Source of the DNA: Bradyrhizobium guangdongense
GTDB taxonomy: Bacteria > Pseudomonadota > Alphaproteobacteria > Rhizobiales > Xanthobacteraceae
Assembly (NCBI RefSeq): GCF_004114975.1
Contig: NZ_CP030051.1
Location: forward strand, 7,343,501 to 7,407,500
Direction of reading: 5' to 3'
Length of the DNA: 64,000 nt
A model generated the notes under the pieces. The model searched no databases. It was not told the origin of the DNA and worked only from the letters and a program-made list of their open reading frames with translations. This document shows positions 37,464 to 47,053 of the stretch, piece after piece; the stretch's first letter is position 1, and each line of letters opens with the position of its first letter. A program made the position numbers and the translations under genes.

Positions 37464-39143
37464 CTACGCCCTCGCCGCCATAGCCGCTGCTTCCGCGGCA
37501 GCGCGCTGCATGCTGGTCGACATCTCGTTCGTCACCGTGCTCTGCTCTTCGATCGCGGCGGCGGTCGAGGTGACATATTCGCTGACGTTGTTGATCGCCT
37601 GCTTGATCGAGCTCAGCGCGCTGACGACATCGCCGGAAATGCCGTTGAGGCTGCCGATCTCCTGGCCGATCTTGTCGGTGGCCTGTTTCGCCTGGTTGGC
37701 GAGGCTCTTCACTTCGGACGCCACCACGGCAAAACCACGACCGGCTTCACCGGCGCGGGCGGATTCGATCGTGGCGTTCAGCGCCAGCAGGTTGATCTGG
37801 CCGGTGATGCTGTTGATCATCTCGACGATCCCGCTCATCGCCTGCGCGGCTTCGGTCAGACGTTGCGCCTGGGCATCGGCGGCGGCGACTTGATCCACGG
37901 CGCTCATCGCGGTCTCGCGCGACTTTGTCATTGCCTCGGAGATCTCGCGCACCGAAGCGTTGAGTTCCTCCGAACCGGCCGCGACGGATTCCATCATGCC
38001 GCGGACACGCTCGTTGCCCATGCGGACCAGCACCTGCTTGGTGGTGTCGGTGGCATATTTCACGACCTTGAACGGCTTGCCGTTGAGGTCGAAGATCGGA
38101 TTGTAGGAGGCCTGGATATAGACTTCCTTGCCGCCCTTGCCGATGCGCTTGTATTCCCCGGCCTGATACTGACCGCGGTTGAGCGCGGCCCAGAACTCGC
38201 GATAGGCCGCGCCGTCGCGCTCACTGGGCTCCACGAACATGCTGTGATGCTTGCCCTTGATCTCGGCCAGCGAATAGCCGAGCGCGGTCAGGAAGTTGGC
38301 ATTCGCGGTGTTGACCGTACCGTCCATGTTGAACTCGATCACGGCCTGCGCTTTGTCGATCGCCGCGATCTGACCGGCGAGATCGGCATTCTTCAGCTTC
38401 TCCGCAGTGATGTCGGTCGCGAACTTGACGACGCCGTAGGGTTTTCCGCTTTCGTCGAGCAGCGGATTGTAGGAAGCGAGGATCCAGACCTCCTTGCCGC
38501 CCTTGCCGATCCGTTTGAACTCTCCCGCCTGGTAGTCGCCGCGGTTGAGCGCGGCCCAGAATTCCCGATAGGCCGCGCCGTTGCGGTCAGCTTCTGCGAC
38601 GAACAGGCTGTGGTGCTTGCCCTCGATCTCGGCAAGCGAATAGCCGAGCGCGTTGCAGAAATTCTCGTTGGCCGTGACGATGGTGCCATCGAGCTTGAAC
38701 TCGATGACGGCCTGGGCGCGGCTGATGGCGGCGATCTTCGAAGCATCCGTCATGCTCCGGATTTTCTTCGCAGTGATGTCGGTCGCAATCTTGGCGACCA
38801 TCACCGTCTTGCCGTCGCCGTCGAGCACCGGATTGTAGGACGCTTCGATCCAGACCTCGCGGCCGCCTTTCGCGATCCGTTTGAACTCCCGCGCCTGATA
38901 CTCGCCGCGGTTCAATGCAGCCCAGAACGCCTTGTACTCGGCACTGTCGCGCTGGTCGGCCGGCACGAACATGGAATGATGCTTGCCCTGGATTTCGCCA
39001 AGCTGATAGCCGAGGGCGTCGAGAAAATTCTTGTTGGCCGTGATGATCGTGCCATCCAGATTGAATTCGATCATCGCCTGAGAGCGGCCGATAGCATCGA
39101 GCCGCGCTTGTGCATCAACCTGGGATTTGCGACCGAACATCAA
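37464..39143 (-). CDS. Soluble chemoreceptor with three near-identical PAS domains
   Basis: 559 residues without a membrane segment. Three PAS domains repeat about every 122 residues ([16 protein letters not shown] near 22, [16 protein letters not shown] near 145, [16 protein letters not shown] near 266), each with a [16 protein letters not shown] loop and a KRIxKGGxEVWI strand. Such close similarity points to recent tandem duplication. The C-terminal part (about 375-559) is a short MCP signalling domain with [19 protein letters not shown] tip, here [19 protein letters not shown]. It likely senses an internal ligand such as haem-bound oxygen or flavin state; the GKHH histidines are suggestive but unproven. 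Confidence 0.92.
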   Translation of the reverse strand: MMFGRKSQVDAQARLDAIGRSQAMIEFNLDGTIITANKNFLDALGYQLGEIQGKHHSMFVPADQRDSAEYKAFWAALNRGEYQAREFKRIAKGGREVWIEASYNPVLDGDGKTVMVAKIATDITAKKIRSMTDASKIAAISRAQAVIEFKLDGTIVTANENFCNALGYSLAEIEGKHHSLFVAEADRNGAAYREFWAALNRGDYQAGEFKRIGKGGKEVWILASYNPLLDESGKPYGVVKFATDITAEKLKNADLAGQIAAIDKAQAVIEFNMDGTVNTANANFLTALGYSLAEIKGKHHSMFVEPSERDGAAYREFWAALNRGQYQAGEYKRIGKGGKEVYIQASYNPIFDLNGKPFKVVKYATDTTKQVLVRMGNERVRGMMESVAAGSEELNASVREISEAMTKSRETAMSAVDQVAAADAQAQRLTEAAQAMSGIVEMINSITGQINLLALNATIESARAGEAGRGFAVVASEVKSLANQAKQATDKIGQEIGSLNGISGDVVSALSSIKQAINNVSEYVTSTAAAIEEQSTVTNEMSTSMQRAAAEAAAMAARA

Positions 39144-39512
39144 AGAATCTCCATCTCGAAATTAGGTGGACAGCTCGTGGGGGAAGTGAACGTCGCGGCG
39201 ACACAGCCGTACTCAAATCGACAATTCCCGCGAGTCCCCTGCACTCGGATGCAATCGGGACGGGTTCCGCGCTGACAACAGCGGAAGCGGGTACGCTCGG
39301 TTATTCGTAGATGAAAAGCGCGAAGAAAGTTCTAATGGACCTGTCGTAAACAGGCAGGAGCCGGCACCGCGGGACGCCTGCCGAGGGCGGCGCCAATCAC
39401 GGGCGCAATTTGAAATGACACATGTCATTCAATGGCTTGTTCGAACGCGACACGATCTGCCGGCATCCCGGAACGGACTTTGCGCAGCGCGTTGTCGCGC
39501 TGATCCGTAGTC
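39144..39512. promoter_or_regulatory. 369-bp gene-free region upstream of the PAS chemoreceptor
   Basis: No credible reading frame. It holds the promoter of the leftward chemoreceptor and the 3' flank of the membrane protein. A perfect inverted repeat, aatgaca (39414-39420) ca tgtcatt (39423-39429), stands out. No terminator hairpin with a T-run is seen. Confidence 0.45.
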
Positions 39513-40316
39513 TCACGGTGACCGCGGCTTCATCGCGCGCCGGCCGATCCACCACAGCGTCAGATTCCACACCACGCAGGTTGCAAGCGCAAGACAAAGG
39601 CCTACCGGCGATCCAAATTCCACGACCGCAACGTGCATCACCGCGATCGCCATGCCGAATCCGAGTAGCCCCCAGGCTGAGTTGGAGAGCACGGCGGCGG
39701 TCGGCGGTCCGCCGATACGCGGATGCAGGATCACCATCATGCTGGAGAACACCACCGGATACAGCGCGATGACGCCGCTGATCCGCGGCCCGACCCAACC
39801 CGAGGTCGAGACGACGATGGCGACGAGAGTCGCGACGAGCGAGGCTCGCATCGGAATGTCGTACCAGCGGCGCGTCACCAGCGGCATCTTCACGTGGCGA
39901 TAGCCTGACAGCAGCGGGATGCAAATACCGAACGCGACGAAATTCGCGGCGAGCCCGGCGATCAGGGTCCAGTCGAACATGCGGATGACCGAGGCCAGCG
40001 CGATCCAGAGCGCGACGGCGCTGCCGCAACTCACGACCAGACTATGCCGCTGCGCCAGCACGACATAGGTGAGAGCCATGAAGATCGTCGCGGCGTTGAC
40101 CGGAAGGCTCGACAATGCGCCCTGGGCGATGAAGGCAGCGTCATGGTCAATGGCGAGGAAGACGTAGGAAGGACCGGCGGAGACCGGCAAGGTCGCGACC
40201 AGCGCGCCGATCACGGGGCCCGCGCGCTCGGTGATGAAGGACGCCGACACGACGAACGCCGCGGCGATCGCCATGCGCAGGAGGAGGAAGAGGATGAAGT
40301 GGAGATCGAGGGGCAT
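39513..40316 (-). CDS. Integral membrane protein of unknown function
   Basis: 267 residues with eight or nine hydrophobic segments, for example LHFILFLLLRMAIAAAFVVS at the start, AATIFMALTYVVLAQ, LIAGLAANFVAFGICIPLL and GFGMAIAVMHVAVVEFG near the end. Polar loops include RRWYDIPMRAS, and VGPRISGVIALYPVVF has a GxxxG-like layout. No transporter signature is certain. ATG at 40316 is chosen since the alternative at 40328 falls in a repeat. Function unknown. Confidence 0.75.
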   Translation of the reverse strand: MPLDLHFILFLLLRMAIAAAFVVSASFITERAGPVIGALVATLPVSAGPSYVFLAIDHDAAFIAQGALSSLPVNAATIFMALTYVVLAQRHSLVVSCGSAVALWIALASVIRMFDWTLIAGLAANFVAFGICIPLLSGYRHVKMPLVTRRWYDIPMRASLVATLVAIVVSTSGWVGPRISGVIALYPVVFSSMMVILHPRIGGPPTAAVLSNSAWGLLGFGMAIAVMHVAVVEFGSPVGLCLALATCVVWNLTLWWIGRRAMKPRSP

Positions 40317-40324
40317 TCTGTCTG

Positions 40325-40467
40325 TCATTCCGGGGCGCGCAAAGCGCGAGCCCGGAATCCGTAACCCCAGGCCATAGTGGTGAAGAGCTGGAGCAACGGC
40401 CGTCGAAATCACGACAGCCTGGGGTTATGGTTCCCGGACTCGCGCCAAGCGGCGCGCACCGGGACGA
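40325..40467. repeat. Long imperfect palindrome (attccgggg family), copy 1
   Basis: Starts gtcattccggggcgcgc and ends gcgcaccgggacgac. Inside, gtaaccccaggc pairs with gcctggggttat, and gcgagcccggaatcc faces ttcccggactcgcg. The 143-bp block shares its plan with 56731-56880. It may fold as a long hairpin in RNA. Confidence 0.75.
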
Positions 40468-40495
40468 CCCCGAATATCGGGTTACGACCTTCGCC

Positions 40496-41005
40496 TCACA
40501 TCCTTTGCATGGACACCGAAACCTTCGGGCCGTTCTTGATGGTCTGGTAGACCACGCAATAGCGTTCGGTGAGCTTGAGCAGGAGGTCGAGCTTGTCCTG
40601 CGGTGCGTCGGTATCGACCTCGAAGCGGAGGCGTATCTCGGCGAAGCCGACTGGGGTTTCCTTGTCGATGCCGAGTGTGCCGCGGAAATCGAGATCGCCC
40701 TCGGCGTAGACGTTGCCGCTTCTGAGCGGCACCTCGATCGCTGTCGCGACCGATTTCAGCGTGACGCCGGCGCAGGCGACCAGCGCCTCGAGCAGCATGT
40801 CGCCGGAGCAGAGTTCGAGACCGGAGCCACCGGTCCCGGGATGCAGCCCGGCCATCGCGATGGCCCGGCCGGTCTCGACCTTGCAGGCGATGCCTTCACT
40901 GTCGGTCGAGCCCTTGGCCTTCAGCGTGATCAGCGCGGCCTTTGGATCGGTCTTGTAGCGCTCCTTGATCGGGGCCTGCATCTGGCGCAGCTCTGCGGCA
41001 TCCAT
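40496..41005 (-). CDS. OsmC-family peroxide/thiol protein
   Basis: 169 residues. The family cysteines are in GSGLELCSGDMLLEALVACAG (first Cys, Glu-rich context; second reactive Cys near the end in LTERYCVVYQTI). OsmC/Ohr proteins reduce organic hydroperoxides, but this longer branch is less studied. The gene is alone on the minus strand and divergent from glnD. Confidence 0.87.
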   Translation of the reverse strand: MDAAELRQMQAPIKERYKTDPKAALITLKAKGSTDSEGIACKVETGRAIAMAGLHPGTGGSGLELCSGDMLLEALVACAGVTLKSVATAIEVPLRSGNVYAEGDLDFRGTLGIDKETPVGFAEIRLRFEVDTDAPQDKLDLLLKLTERYCVVYQTIKNGPKVSVSMQRM

Positions 41006-41134
41006 CGTGTTTTCTCCCTGACGTCCCGATGAGCGGTATAGGAGGCGATCGGTTTCGTGTCAGCCCATGATTGGTGGAAGCTGTCATGAGCAGCCGAGGG
41101 CGCAAGAGAGAAATTCGAATATATTCAGTATGTT

Positions 41135-41148
41135 ACATCGGTCGATGT
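41135..41148. promoter_or_regulatory. Small perfect inverted repeat upstream of glnD
   Basis: acatcg (41135-41140), gt, cgatgt (41143-41148), about 100 bp before the glnD ATG and 130 bp before the osmC-like gene on the other strand. It sits in an AT-rich patch (gaatatattcagtatg) that could be a promoter. Its binder is unknown. Confidence 0.35.
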
Positions 41149-41249
41149 GATCGGCATTGGGGCCGACAGGCCTGCGCGGCCGAACTCGCCCCTCGTCCGT
41201 CCACGAATGTCTCGTGACAGCGCCTGCCACCTCTTATATCCGGTGAGAC

Positions 41250-44039
41250 ATGGACACCGTTGCGACTGAGCACAAACCAGAGGTGGATGATCGCTTCGAC
41301 ACTGCGCGGATCACCGCCGCGGTCGATGCGCTTGCCGAAAAGCATCAGGGACGCGAGGACGCGTTCCGCACCGCCATGGCGCAATTGCTCAAGACCGAGC
41401 TGATCGCGGCGCGCGCCGCGGCCCAGGCGATCCTGCTCAAGGACCGCCACGGCCGCCGCTGTGCCGAGCGGCTGTGCCACGTCCAGGACGAGATCATCCG
41501 CATCCTCTATTCGGCCGCGACCCGTCATCTCTACCGCTCCCCGATCCCGAGTGGCGCCGAGCGCATGGCGGTGGTGGCGACCGGCGGCTATGGCCGCGGC
41601 CTGATGGCCCCGGAGTCCGACATCGATCTCCTGTTCATCCTGCCCTACAAGCAGACCGCCTGGGGCGAGCAGGTCGCCGAGGCCATTCTCTACTGCCTCT
41701 GGGACATGGGCCTGAAGGTCGGCCACGCCACCCGCTCGGTCGATGAATCGATCCGCCAGGCGCGCGGCGACATGACCATCCGCACCGCCATCCTGGAGAC
41801 ACGCTTCCTCACCGGCGACAAGCCGCTCTATGACGAGCTGGTCGAGCGCTTCGACAAGGAGGTGGTGCAGGGTACCGCCTCCGAGTTCGTCACGGCCAAG
41901 CTCGCCGAACGCGAGGAACGCCACCGCCGCGGCGGGCAGTCGCGCTATCTGGTCGAGCCCAACGTCAAGGACGGCAAGGGCGCGCTGCGCGACCTGCACA
42001 CGCTGTTCTGGATCGCCAAATACGTCTATCGGGTCCGCGATACCGACGAGCTGGTCGAGCGCGGGGTGTTCGATGCGCAGGAGTACCGCAGCTTCCGGCG
42101 CTGCGCCGATTTCCTCTGGTCGGTGCGATGCAATCTGCATTTCTACTGCAATCGCGCCGAAGAGCGTCTCTCCTTCGACCTCCAGCGCGAGATCGCCGTC
42201 AGGCTCGGCTATACCTCGCATCCCGGCATGCAGGACGTCGAGCGCTTCATGAAGCACTACTTCCTGGTCGCCAAGGAAGTCGGCAATCTCACAGCGATCC
42301 TGTGCGCCAAGCTCGAGGACCAGCAGGCCAAGCCGGCGCCGGTGCTGAGCCGGGTGATGGCACGGCTGCGCCCGACCGCCGCGAAACGGCGCGTCCCCGA
42401 GAGCGACGACTTCATCGTCGACAACAACCGCATCAACGTCGCCGCGCCCGACGTCTTCAAGCACGATCCGGTCAATCTGATCCGCATCTTCCGCCTGGCG
42501 CAGAAGAACAATCTCGCCTTCCATCCGGATGCGATGCGCGACGTGACGCGCTCGCTCGGCCTGATCAACGCGCAGATGCGCGAAAATCCAGAGGCCAACC
42601 GGCTGTTCATGGAGATCCTGACCTCCGACAATGCCGAGATCGTGCTGCGGCGGATGAACGAGACCGGCGTGCTCGGCCATTTCATCCGCGCTTTCGGCAA
42701 GATCGTCTCGATGATGCAGTTCAACATGTATCATCACTACACCGTCGACGAGCACCTGATCCGCTGCGTCGGCTTCCTCCAGGACATCGAGCGCGGCGGC
42801 ATCGAGGAGTTCGCGCTCGCCAGCGACCTGATGCGCAAGATCCGGCCCGAACATCGCGCGGTGATCTACATCACGACGCTGCTGCACGACATCGCCAAGG
42901 GGCGGCCGGAGGATCACTCGATCGCAGGCGCCAAGGTCGCGCGACGGCTCTGTCCGCGGCTCGGCTTCAGCGCGGCGGATACCGAGCTCGTGGCCTGGCT
43001 GATCGAGGAGCATCTGACGATGTCGACGGTCGCGCAATCGCGCGATCTCTCGGACCGCAAGACCATCGAGAATTTTGCCGCCGTAGTGCAGTCGGTCGAG
43101 CAGATGAAGCTGCTGACAATCCTGACCACCGCCGACATCCGCGGCGTCGGCCCGGGCGTGTGGAACGGCTGGAAAGCGCAGCTCCTGCGCTCGCTCTATT
43201 ATGAGACCGAGCCGGTGCTGACCGGCGGCTTCTCGGAGGTCGACCGGGGAAAACGTCTCACCGCCGCCTACGCCGAATTCCGCAATGCTTTCGCCGAGTG
43301 GCCGCCGGACGAGCTCGATGCCTATATCGGCCGGCACTACCCGGCCTACTGGCTCAAGGTCGAGCTGCCGCGAAAGATCCGCCACGCCCGCTTCGTGCGG
43401 TCGAGCGAACAGGCCGGCCACAAGCTCGCGATCAATGTCGGATTCGACGAGGTGCGCGGCGTCACCGAGCTGACGATCTTCGCCGCCGACCATCCCTGGC
43501 TGCTGTCGATCATCGCGGGTGCCTGCGCTTCGGCGGGCGCCAACATCGTCGACGCCCAGATCTACACCACGACCGACGGGCGCGCGCTGGATACGATCTC
43601 GATCTCGCGAGAATACGACCGCGACGAGGACGAGGGAAGGCGCGCCACCCGCATCGGCGAGATGATCGAGGACGTGCTGGAAGGCAAGCTGCGCCTGCCC
43701 GAAGTGGTGGCGCGTCGCACGGTGCGCAGCAAGGCAAAGCCGTTCGTGATCGAGCCGGAAGTGACCATCAACAACCAATGGTCCGATCGCTACACCGTGA
43801 TCGAGGTCTCCGGCCTCGACCGCCCCGGCCTGCTCTACGAGCTGACCACGGCGATCTCCAAGCTCAACCTCAACATCGCTTCGGCCCATGTCGCGACCTT
43901 CGGCGAGCGCGCCCGCGACGTGTTCTACGTCACCGATTTGCTCGGCGCGCAGATCAACGCCCCGACCCGTCAGGCTGCGATCAAGAGCGCGCTGACGCAT
44001 GTGATGGCCGGCGACAAGGCGGTCCAGCCGGCGGCGTAG
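41250..44039 (+). CDS. glnD: [Protein-PII] uridylyltransferase / UMP-removing enzyme
   Basis: 929 residues, the normal length. The nucleotidyltransferase domain has GGYGRGLMAPESDIDLLFI (about 110-128). The HD domain carries TTLLHDIAKGRPEDHS (about 545-560). Two ACT domains follow, the first near ELTIFAADHPWLLSIIAGAC and the second near VIEVSGLDRPGLLYELTTAI, which sense glutamine. It uridylylates GlnB and GlnK under nitrogen shortage and reverses this when glutamine is high, so it sits at the top of nitrogen control. No other ntr gene is near. Confidence 0.97.
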   Translation: MDTVATEHKPEVDDRFDTARITAAVDALAEKHQGREDAFRTAMAQLLKTELIAARAAAQAILLKDRHGRRCAERLCHVQDEIIRILYSAATRHLYRSPIPSGAERMAVVATGGYGRGLMAPESDIDLLFILPYKQTAWGEQVAEAILYCLWDMGLKVGHATRSVDESIRQARGDMTIRTAILETRFLTGDKPLYDELVERFDKEVVQGTASEFVTAKLAEREERHRRGGQSRYLVEPNVKDGKGALRDLHTLFWIAKYVYRVRDTDELVERGVFDAQEYRSFRRCADFLWSVRCNLHFYCNRAEERLSFDLQREIAVRLGYTSHPGMQDVERFMKHYFLVAKEVGNLTAILCAKLEDQQAKPAPVLSRVMARLRPTAAKRRVPESDDFIVDNNRINVAAPDVFKHDPVNLIRIFRLAQKNNLAFHPDAMRDVTRSLGLINAQMRENPEANRLFMEILTSDNAEIVLRRMNETGVLGHFIRAFGKIVSMMQFNMYHHYTVDEHLIRCVGFLQDIERGGIEEFALASDLMRKIRPEHRAVIYITTLLHDIAKGRPEDHSIAGAKVARRLCPRLGFSAADTELVAWLIEEHLTMSTVAQSRDLSDRKTIENFAAVVQSVEQMKLLTILTTADIRGVGPGVWNGWKAQLLRSLYYETEPVLTGGFSEVDRGKRLTAAYAEFRNAFAEWPPDELDAYIGRHYPAYWLKVELPRKIRHARFVRSSEQAGHKLAINVGFDEVRGVTELTIFAADHPWLLSIIAGACASAGANIVDAQIYTTTDGRALDTISISREYDRDEDEGRRATRIGEMIEDVLEGKLRLPEVVARRTVRSKAKPFVIEPEVTINNQWSDRYTVIEVSGLDRPGLLYELTTAISKLNLNIASAHVATFGERARDVFYVTDLLGAQINAPTRQAAIKSALTHVMAGDKAVQPAA

Positions 44040-44044
44040 AGATC

Positions 44045-44575
44045 CTAAACCTCCACGCCCTCGTGCCTGAGCAGCCAGCGCTTGCGCTCCAGCCCACCAC
44101 CGTACTTCACCAGCGAGCCATCCGCGCCGATCAGGCGATGGCACGGCAACACCACGCTGATCGGGTTCGAGCCGTTGGCGTGGCCGACCGCCCTGATAGC
44201 CTTGGGCATCCCGATCTTTGCGGCGAGCGCGCCGTAGCTCATCGTGGTGCCGGCCGGAATCTTCGCCAGCGCCATCCAGACCTTTTGCTGGAACGGCGTT
44301 CCGGCAACGCGCCATTCGATACGCGCGAGCTGGCCGAGATCGCCCTCGAAGTAAGCCGACAGCGCAGCCTTCATCGCCGTCGGCGCAGCCTGATCGATCA
44401 GATCCACCGCGCCGTGATGCAGGCGCAGGAGCTCGCGCATGCGGTGCTCGTAGTCGTCCCAATCGAGCGCGCGCAGCGCACCGTCGACATCGGTGACGAG
44501 CAGCGCGATCCCGATCGGCGTCGACAGCCGATCGAGGCCGAAGCGTTCAGGCATCCTGGTTGATCGGGCGGGCAT
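44045..44575 (-). CDS. ogt: Methylated-DNA--protein-cysteine methyltransferase
   Basis: 176 residues. The acceptor cysteine is in NPISVVLPCHRLIGADG, and the helix-turn-helix helix AKIGMPKAIRAVGHANG precedes it with the conserved Arg finger. GTPFQQKVWMALAKIPAGTTMSYGAL is the standard start of the domain. It repairs O6-alkylguanine by suicide transfer. The end of the gene is 5 bp from the glnD stop, convergent. An ATG at 44554 would remove seven residues of weak sequence. Confidence 0.95.
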   Translation of the reverse strand: MPARSTRMPERFGLDRLSTPIGIALLVTDVDGALRALDWDDYEHRMRELLRLHHGAVDLIDQAAPTAMKAALSAYFEGDLGQLARIEWRVAGTPFQQKVWMALAKIPAGTTMSYGALAAKIGMPKAIRAVGHANGSNPISVVLPCHRLIGADGSLVKYGGGLERKRWLLRHEGVEV

Positions 44576-44667
44576 TGCGGCACCATCACCTTGAAACACG
44601 CCATCGCACTTGCCATGCAGGCCATGCTAACGTCCACCCGAAAGCTGACGCTTTTGGGGGGCTCAAC

Positions 44668-45030
44668 TTGATTCTCATCGCCAATGTCCTGGTGGCGCTG
44701 GTCGCCGCGCTGCACACCTATTTCCTGATCCTGGAAATGTTTCTCTGGGACAAGCCGTTGGGCTTGAAGACATTTCGCAATACGCCTGAAAAGGCCGAGA
44801 TCACCAAGGTGCTTGCCGGCAATCAGGGTCTCTACAATGGCTTCCTCGCCGCCGGCCTCATCTGGGGTCTGGTGCATGGCAATCCGGCCGTCGCGTTTCA
44901 GATCAAGGTGTTCTTCCTGCTCTGCGTGGTCGTGGCCGGTGCGTATGGTGCGGCGACCGTCAGCACGCGCATCCTGATCGTGCAGGCGCTGCCGGCCGCG
45001 GTCGCACTGGCCGCCTTGTTCCTGGCCTGA
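44668..45030 (+). CDS. DUF1304 small membrane protein
   Basis: 120 residues with four hydrophobic helices. The pattern ALHTYFLILEMFLW followed by AGNQGLYNGFLAAGLIWGL is characteristic of the DUF1304 family, which has no known role. The start is a TTG at 44668, behind GGGGGGCTCAAC. A longer frame begins upstream, but its first 36 codons overlap ogt and look non-coding. Confidence 0.87.
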   Translation: MILIANVLVALVAALHTYFLILEMFLWDKPLGLKTFRNTPEKAEITKVLAGNQGLYNGFLAAGLIWGLVHGNPAVAFQIKVFFLLCVVVAGAYGAATVSTRILIVQALPAAVALAALFLA

Positions 45031-45177
45031 GACCTTGGTCTGAAACGCCACGGCGCCGCGCCGCGATCCTTGCGCGGCGGCGGACGTTCCTCCACAATCT
45101 TCGACAGCGATGGCGACCGTTGCAATCAACGGAAAAAGACCATCGACTGATAATTCCGTCAGGAGGAACAACCCAAT

Positions 45178-46404
45178 ATGACCAATCGCAGAGCCTTCCT
45201 AGCTGCCACGACGGCGCTCGCCGTCACCTTCTCCGCCGGCCAGGCCCTCGCACAGAAGAAATACGACACAGGTGCGAGCGACACCGAGATCAAGATCGGC
45301 CAGACCGTGCCGTTCTCCGGCCCCTATTCGGTCTACGCCAACATCGGCAAGACCCAGGCCGCCTATTTCAAGATGATCAACGACCAGGGCGGCATCAACG
45401 GCCGCAAGATCAACCTGATCCAGTATGACGACGCGTATTCGCCGCCGAAGACGGTCGAGCAGGTGCGCAAGCTGGTCGAAGGCGATGAGGTCCTCTTCAC
45501 CTTCCAGCTGATCGGCACGGCCGCGAACGCCGCCGTGCAAAAATATCTCAACGGCAAGAAGGTGCCGCAGCTGCTCGCCTCGACCGGTGCCGAGCGCTTC
45601 AACGATCCGAAGAACTATCCCTGGAGCATGGCGTACAATCCCAACTACGTATCCGAGGGACGGATCTACGCGAAGTACATTCTCAAGGAGCATCCGAACG
45701 CCAAGATCGGCGTGCTCTACCAGAACGACGACATGGGCCGCGACTATCTCGCCGGCCTCAAGAGCGGCCTCGGCGACAAGGCCGCCAACATGATCGTCGG
45801 CGAGGTGTCCTACGAGGTCACCGATCCGACAGTGGATTCACAGGTGGTCAAGCTGAAGTCGATGGGTGTCGACGTGTTCTTCGATGCCTCGACGCCGAAA
45901 TTCGCGGCACAGGCGATCAAGAAGCTCGCCGACCTCGGCTGGACGCCGGTGCACATCCTCGACATCAATGCGAGCCCGATCTCGGCCACGCTGAAGCCGG
46001 CCGGCCTCGACATTTCCAAGGGCATCATCTCGACCCAGTATGGCAAGGAGCCCGGCGACCCGCAGTGGAAGGACGATCCCGGCGTAAAGGCATTCTTCGC
46101 GTTCATGGACAAATATTTCCCCGAAGGCGACAAGCTCAACACCGTCAACACCTACGCGTATTCGGTGGCGGAGTTGCTGGTTCAGGTGCTGAAACAGTGC
46201 GGCGACGACCTGACGCGCGAGAACGTCATGAAGCAGGCCGCCAGCATCAAGAACTTCACTCCCAGCCTGGCGCTGCCTGGCATCAAGATCAACACCGGCG
46301 CCGACGACTACCGCGTCAACAAGCAGATGCAGATGATGAAGTTCAACGGCGAGCGCTGGGAACTGTTCGGCCCCATCATCGAGGGCTCGAGCCCGGCGGG
46401 TTAG
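45178..46404 (+). CDS. Branched-chain amino-acid type ABC substrate-binding protein (orphan)
   Basis: 408 residues. A signal peptide (RRAFLAATTALAVTFSAGQALA) leads into a two-lobe periplasmic binding fold: DTEIKIGQTVPFSGPYSVYA at the mature start, FKMINDQGGINGRKINLIQYDD, and LIGTAANAAVQKYLNGKKVPQ. This is the LivJ/LivK-like class that in rhizobia often binds aromatic acids or other small acids as well as amino acids. No permease or ATPase genes are adjacent, so it must share a transporter encoded elsewhere. CAGGAGGAACAACCC is a strong ribosome-binding site. Confidence 0.93.
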   Translation: MTNRRAFLAATTALAVTFSAGQALAQKKYDTGASDTEIKIGQTVPFSGPYSVYANIGKTQAAYFKMINDQGGINGRKINLIQYDDAYSPPKTVEQVRKLVEGDEVLFTFQLIGTAANAAVQKYLNGKKVPQLLASTGAERFNDPKNYPWSMAYNPNYVSEGRIYAKYILKEHPNAKIGVLYQNDDMGRDYLAGLKSGLGDKAANMIVGEVSYEVTDPTVDSQVVKLKSMGVDVFFDASTPKFAAQAIKKLADLGWTPVHILDINASPISATLKPAGLDISKGIISTQYGKEPGDPQWKDDPGVKAFFAFMDKYFPEGDKLNTVNTYAYSVAELLVQVLKQCGDDLTRENVMKQAASIKNFTPSLALPGIKINTGADDYRVNKQMQMMKFNGERWELFGPIIEGSSPAG

Positions 46405-46424
46405 TCGAACAGCTCTGAAATGCC

Positions 46425-46453
46425 ATCGGCGGCCTGCGGGCCGCCGATTTGTC
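46425..46453 (+). terminator. Terminator-like hairpin after the binding-protein gene
   Basis: atcggcggcc (46425-46434) and ggccgccgat (46439-46448) pair perfectly over 10 bp with a 4-base loop, then ttgtc. It is 21 bp past the stop codon and also lies close to the end of the convergent DUF1330 gene. Confidence 0.7.
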
Positions 46454-46461
46454 TGAGACGT

Positions 46462-46887
46462 CTATTTCGGCACCTCGCCGAAATTCTTGCCCACCGGCAG
46501 CACCGCGTGGCGGATCAGGCGGGAATCCTCCACCGCGGCCTGGCGATGCTTCACCGCCTCGCGATAGACGGGATCGCGGATCATCTCGACGAAGGCGGCG
46601 ACATCAGGATATTCGGCGATGAAGCAGTGGTCCCAGCGCTCGTCCTGCGGACCGATCAGCATCAGCTCGAACCGGCCCTGCCAGATGATGCGGCCGCCGA
46701 GGCGCTCGAACACCGGCCCGCTCTCGCGACCGTAGGCCGCATAGGCTTCGGCGCCGCTGGCCTTGCGGCCGTCGGGATAGGCCGCCTCCTTTCGCAAGCG
46801 CACCAGATTGAGCATGTGAATCGGACCCGGGCGATCGTTCTCCCGGAATTGCGCGAAGATCTCCTTGGTCGGATCGATGTGGCCCAT
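46462..46887 (-). CDS. DUF1330 family protein
   Basis: 141 residues with the ferredoxin-like small-domain pattern of DUF1330: PIHMLNLVRLRKEAAYPDG at the start, a middle strand GRFELMLIGPQDERWDHCF and the closing FVEMIRDPVYREAVKHRQAA. The activity is unknown. It stands between a convergent binding-protein gene and a divergent penicillin-binding protein. Confidence 0.85.
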   Translation of the reverse strand: MGHIDPTKEIFAQFRENDRPGPIHMLNLVRLRKEAAYPDGRKASGAEAYAAYGRESGPVFERLGGRIIWQGRFELMLIGPQDERWDHCFIAEYPDVAAFVEMIRDPVYREAVKHRQAAVEDSRLIRHAVLPVGKNFGEVPK

Positions 46888-47053
46888 GCGAACTCCCTTT
46901 GTTTTATGGCCGCGATCCTAGCGCTGCCGCCCCATGAGCGGAACTGCGGCCTCGGAATGCCGCATCTCCTAATCAGACGTTAAGCACGGGGTAACCGGGC
47001 CTTAAACAGCGACCGCTAGCGTGCGGCGGGGCGGGTGACCGGGCGTTTTGCGT

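Noticed and set aside
41133..44462. A 1109-codon open frame on the minus strand opposite glnD
   Set aside because: It is a GC-driven frame antisense to a clear glnD gene, shows no domain, and is rich in D, R, A, H and L in the way non-coding shadows are.
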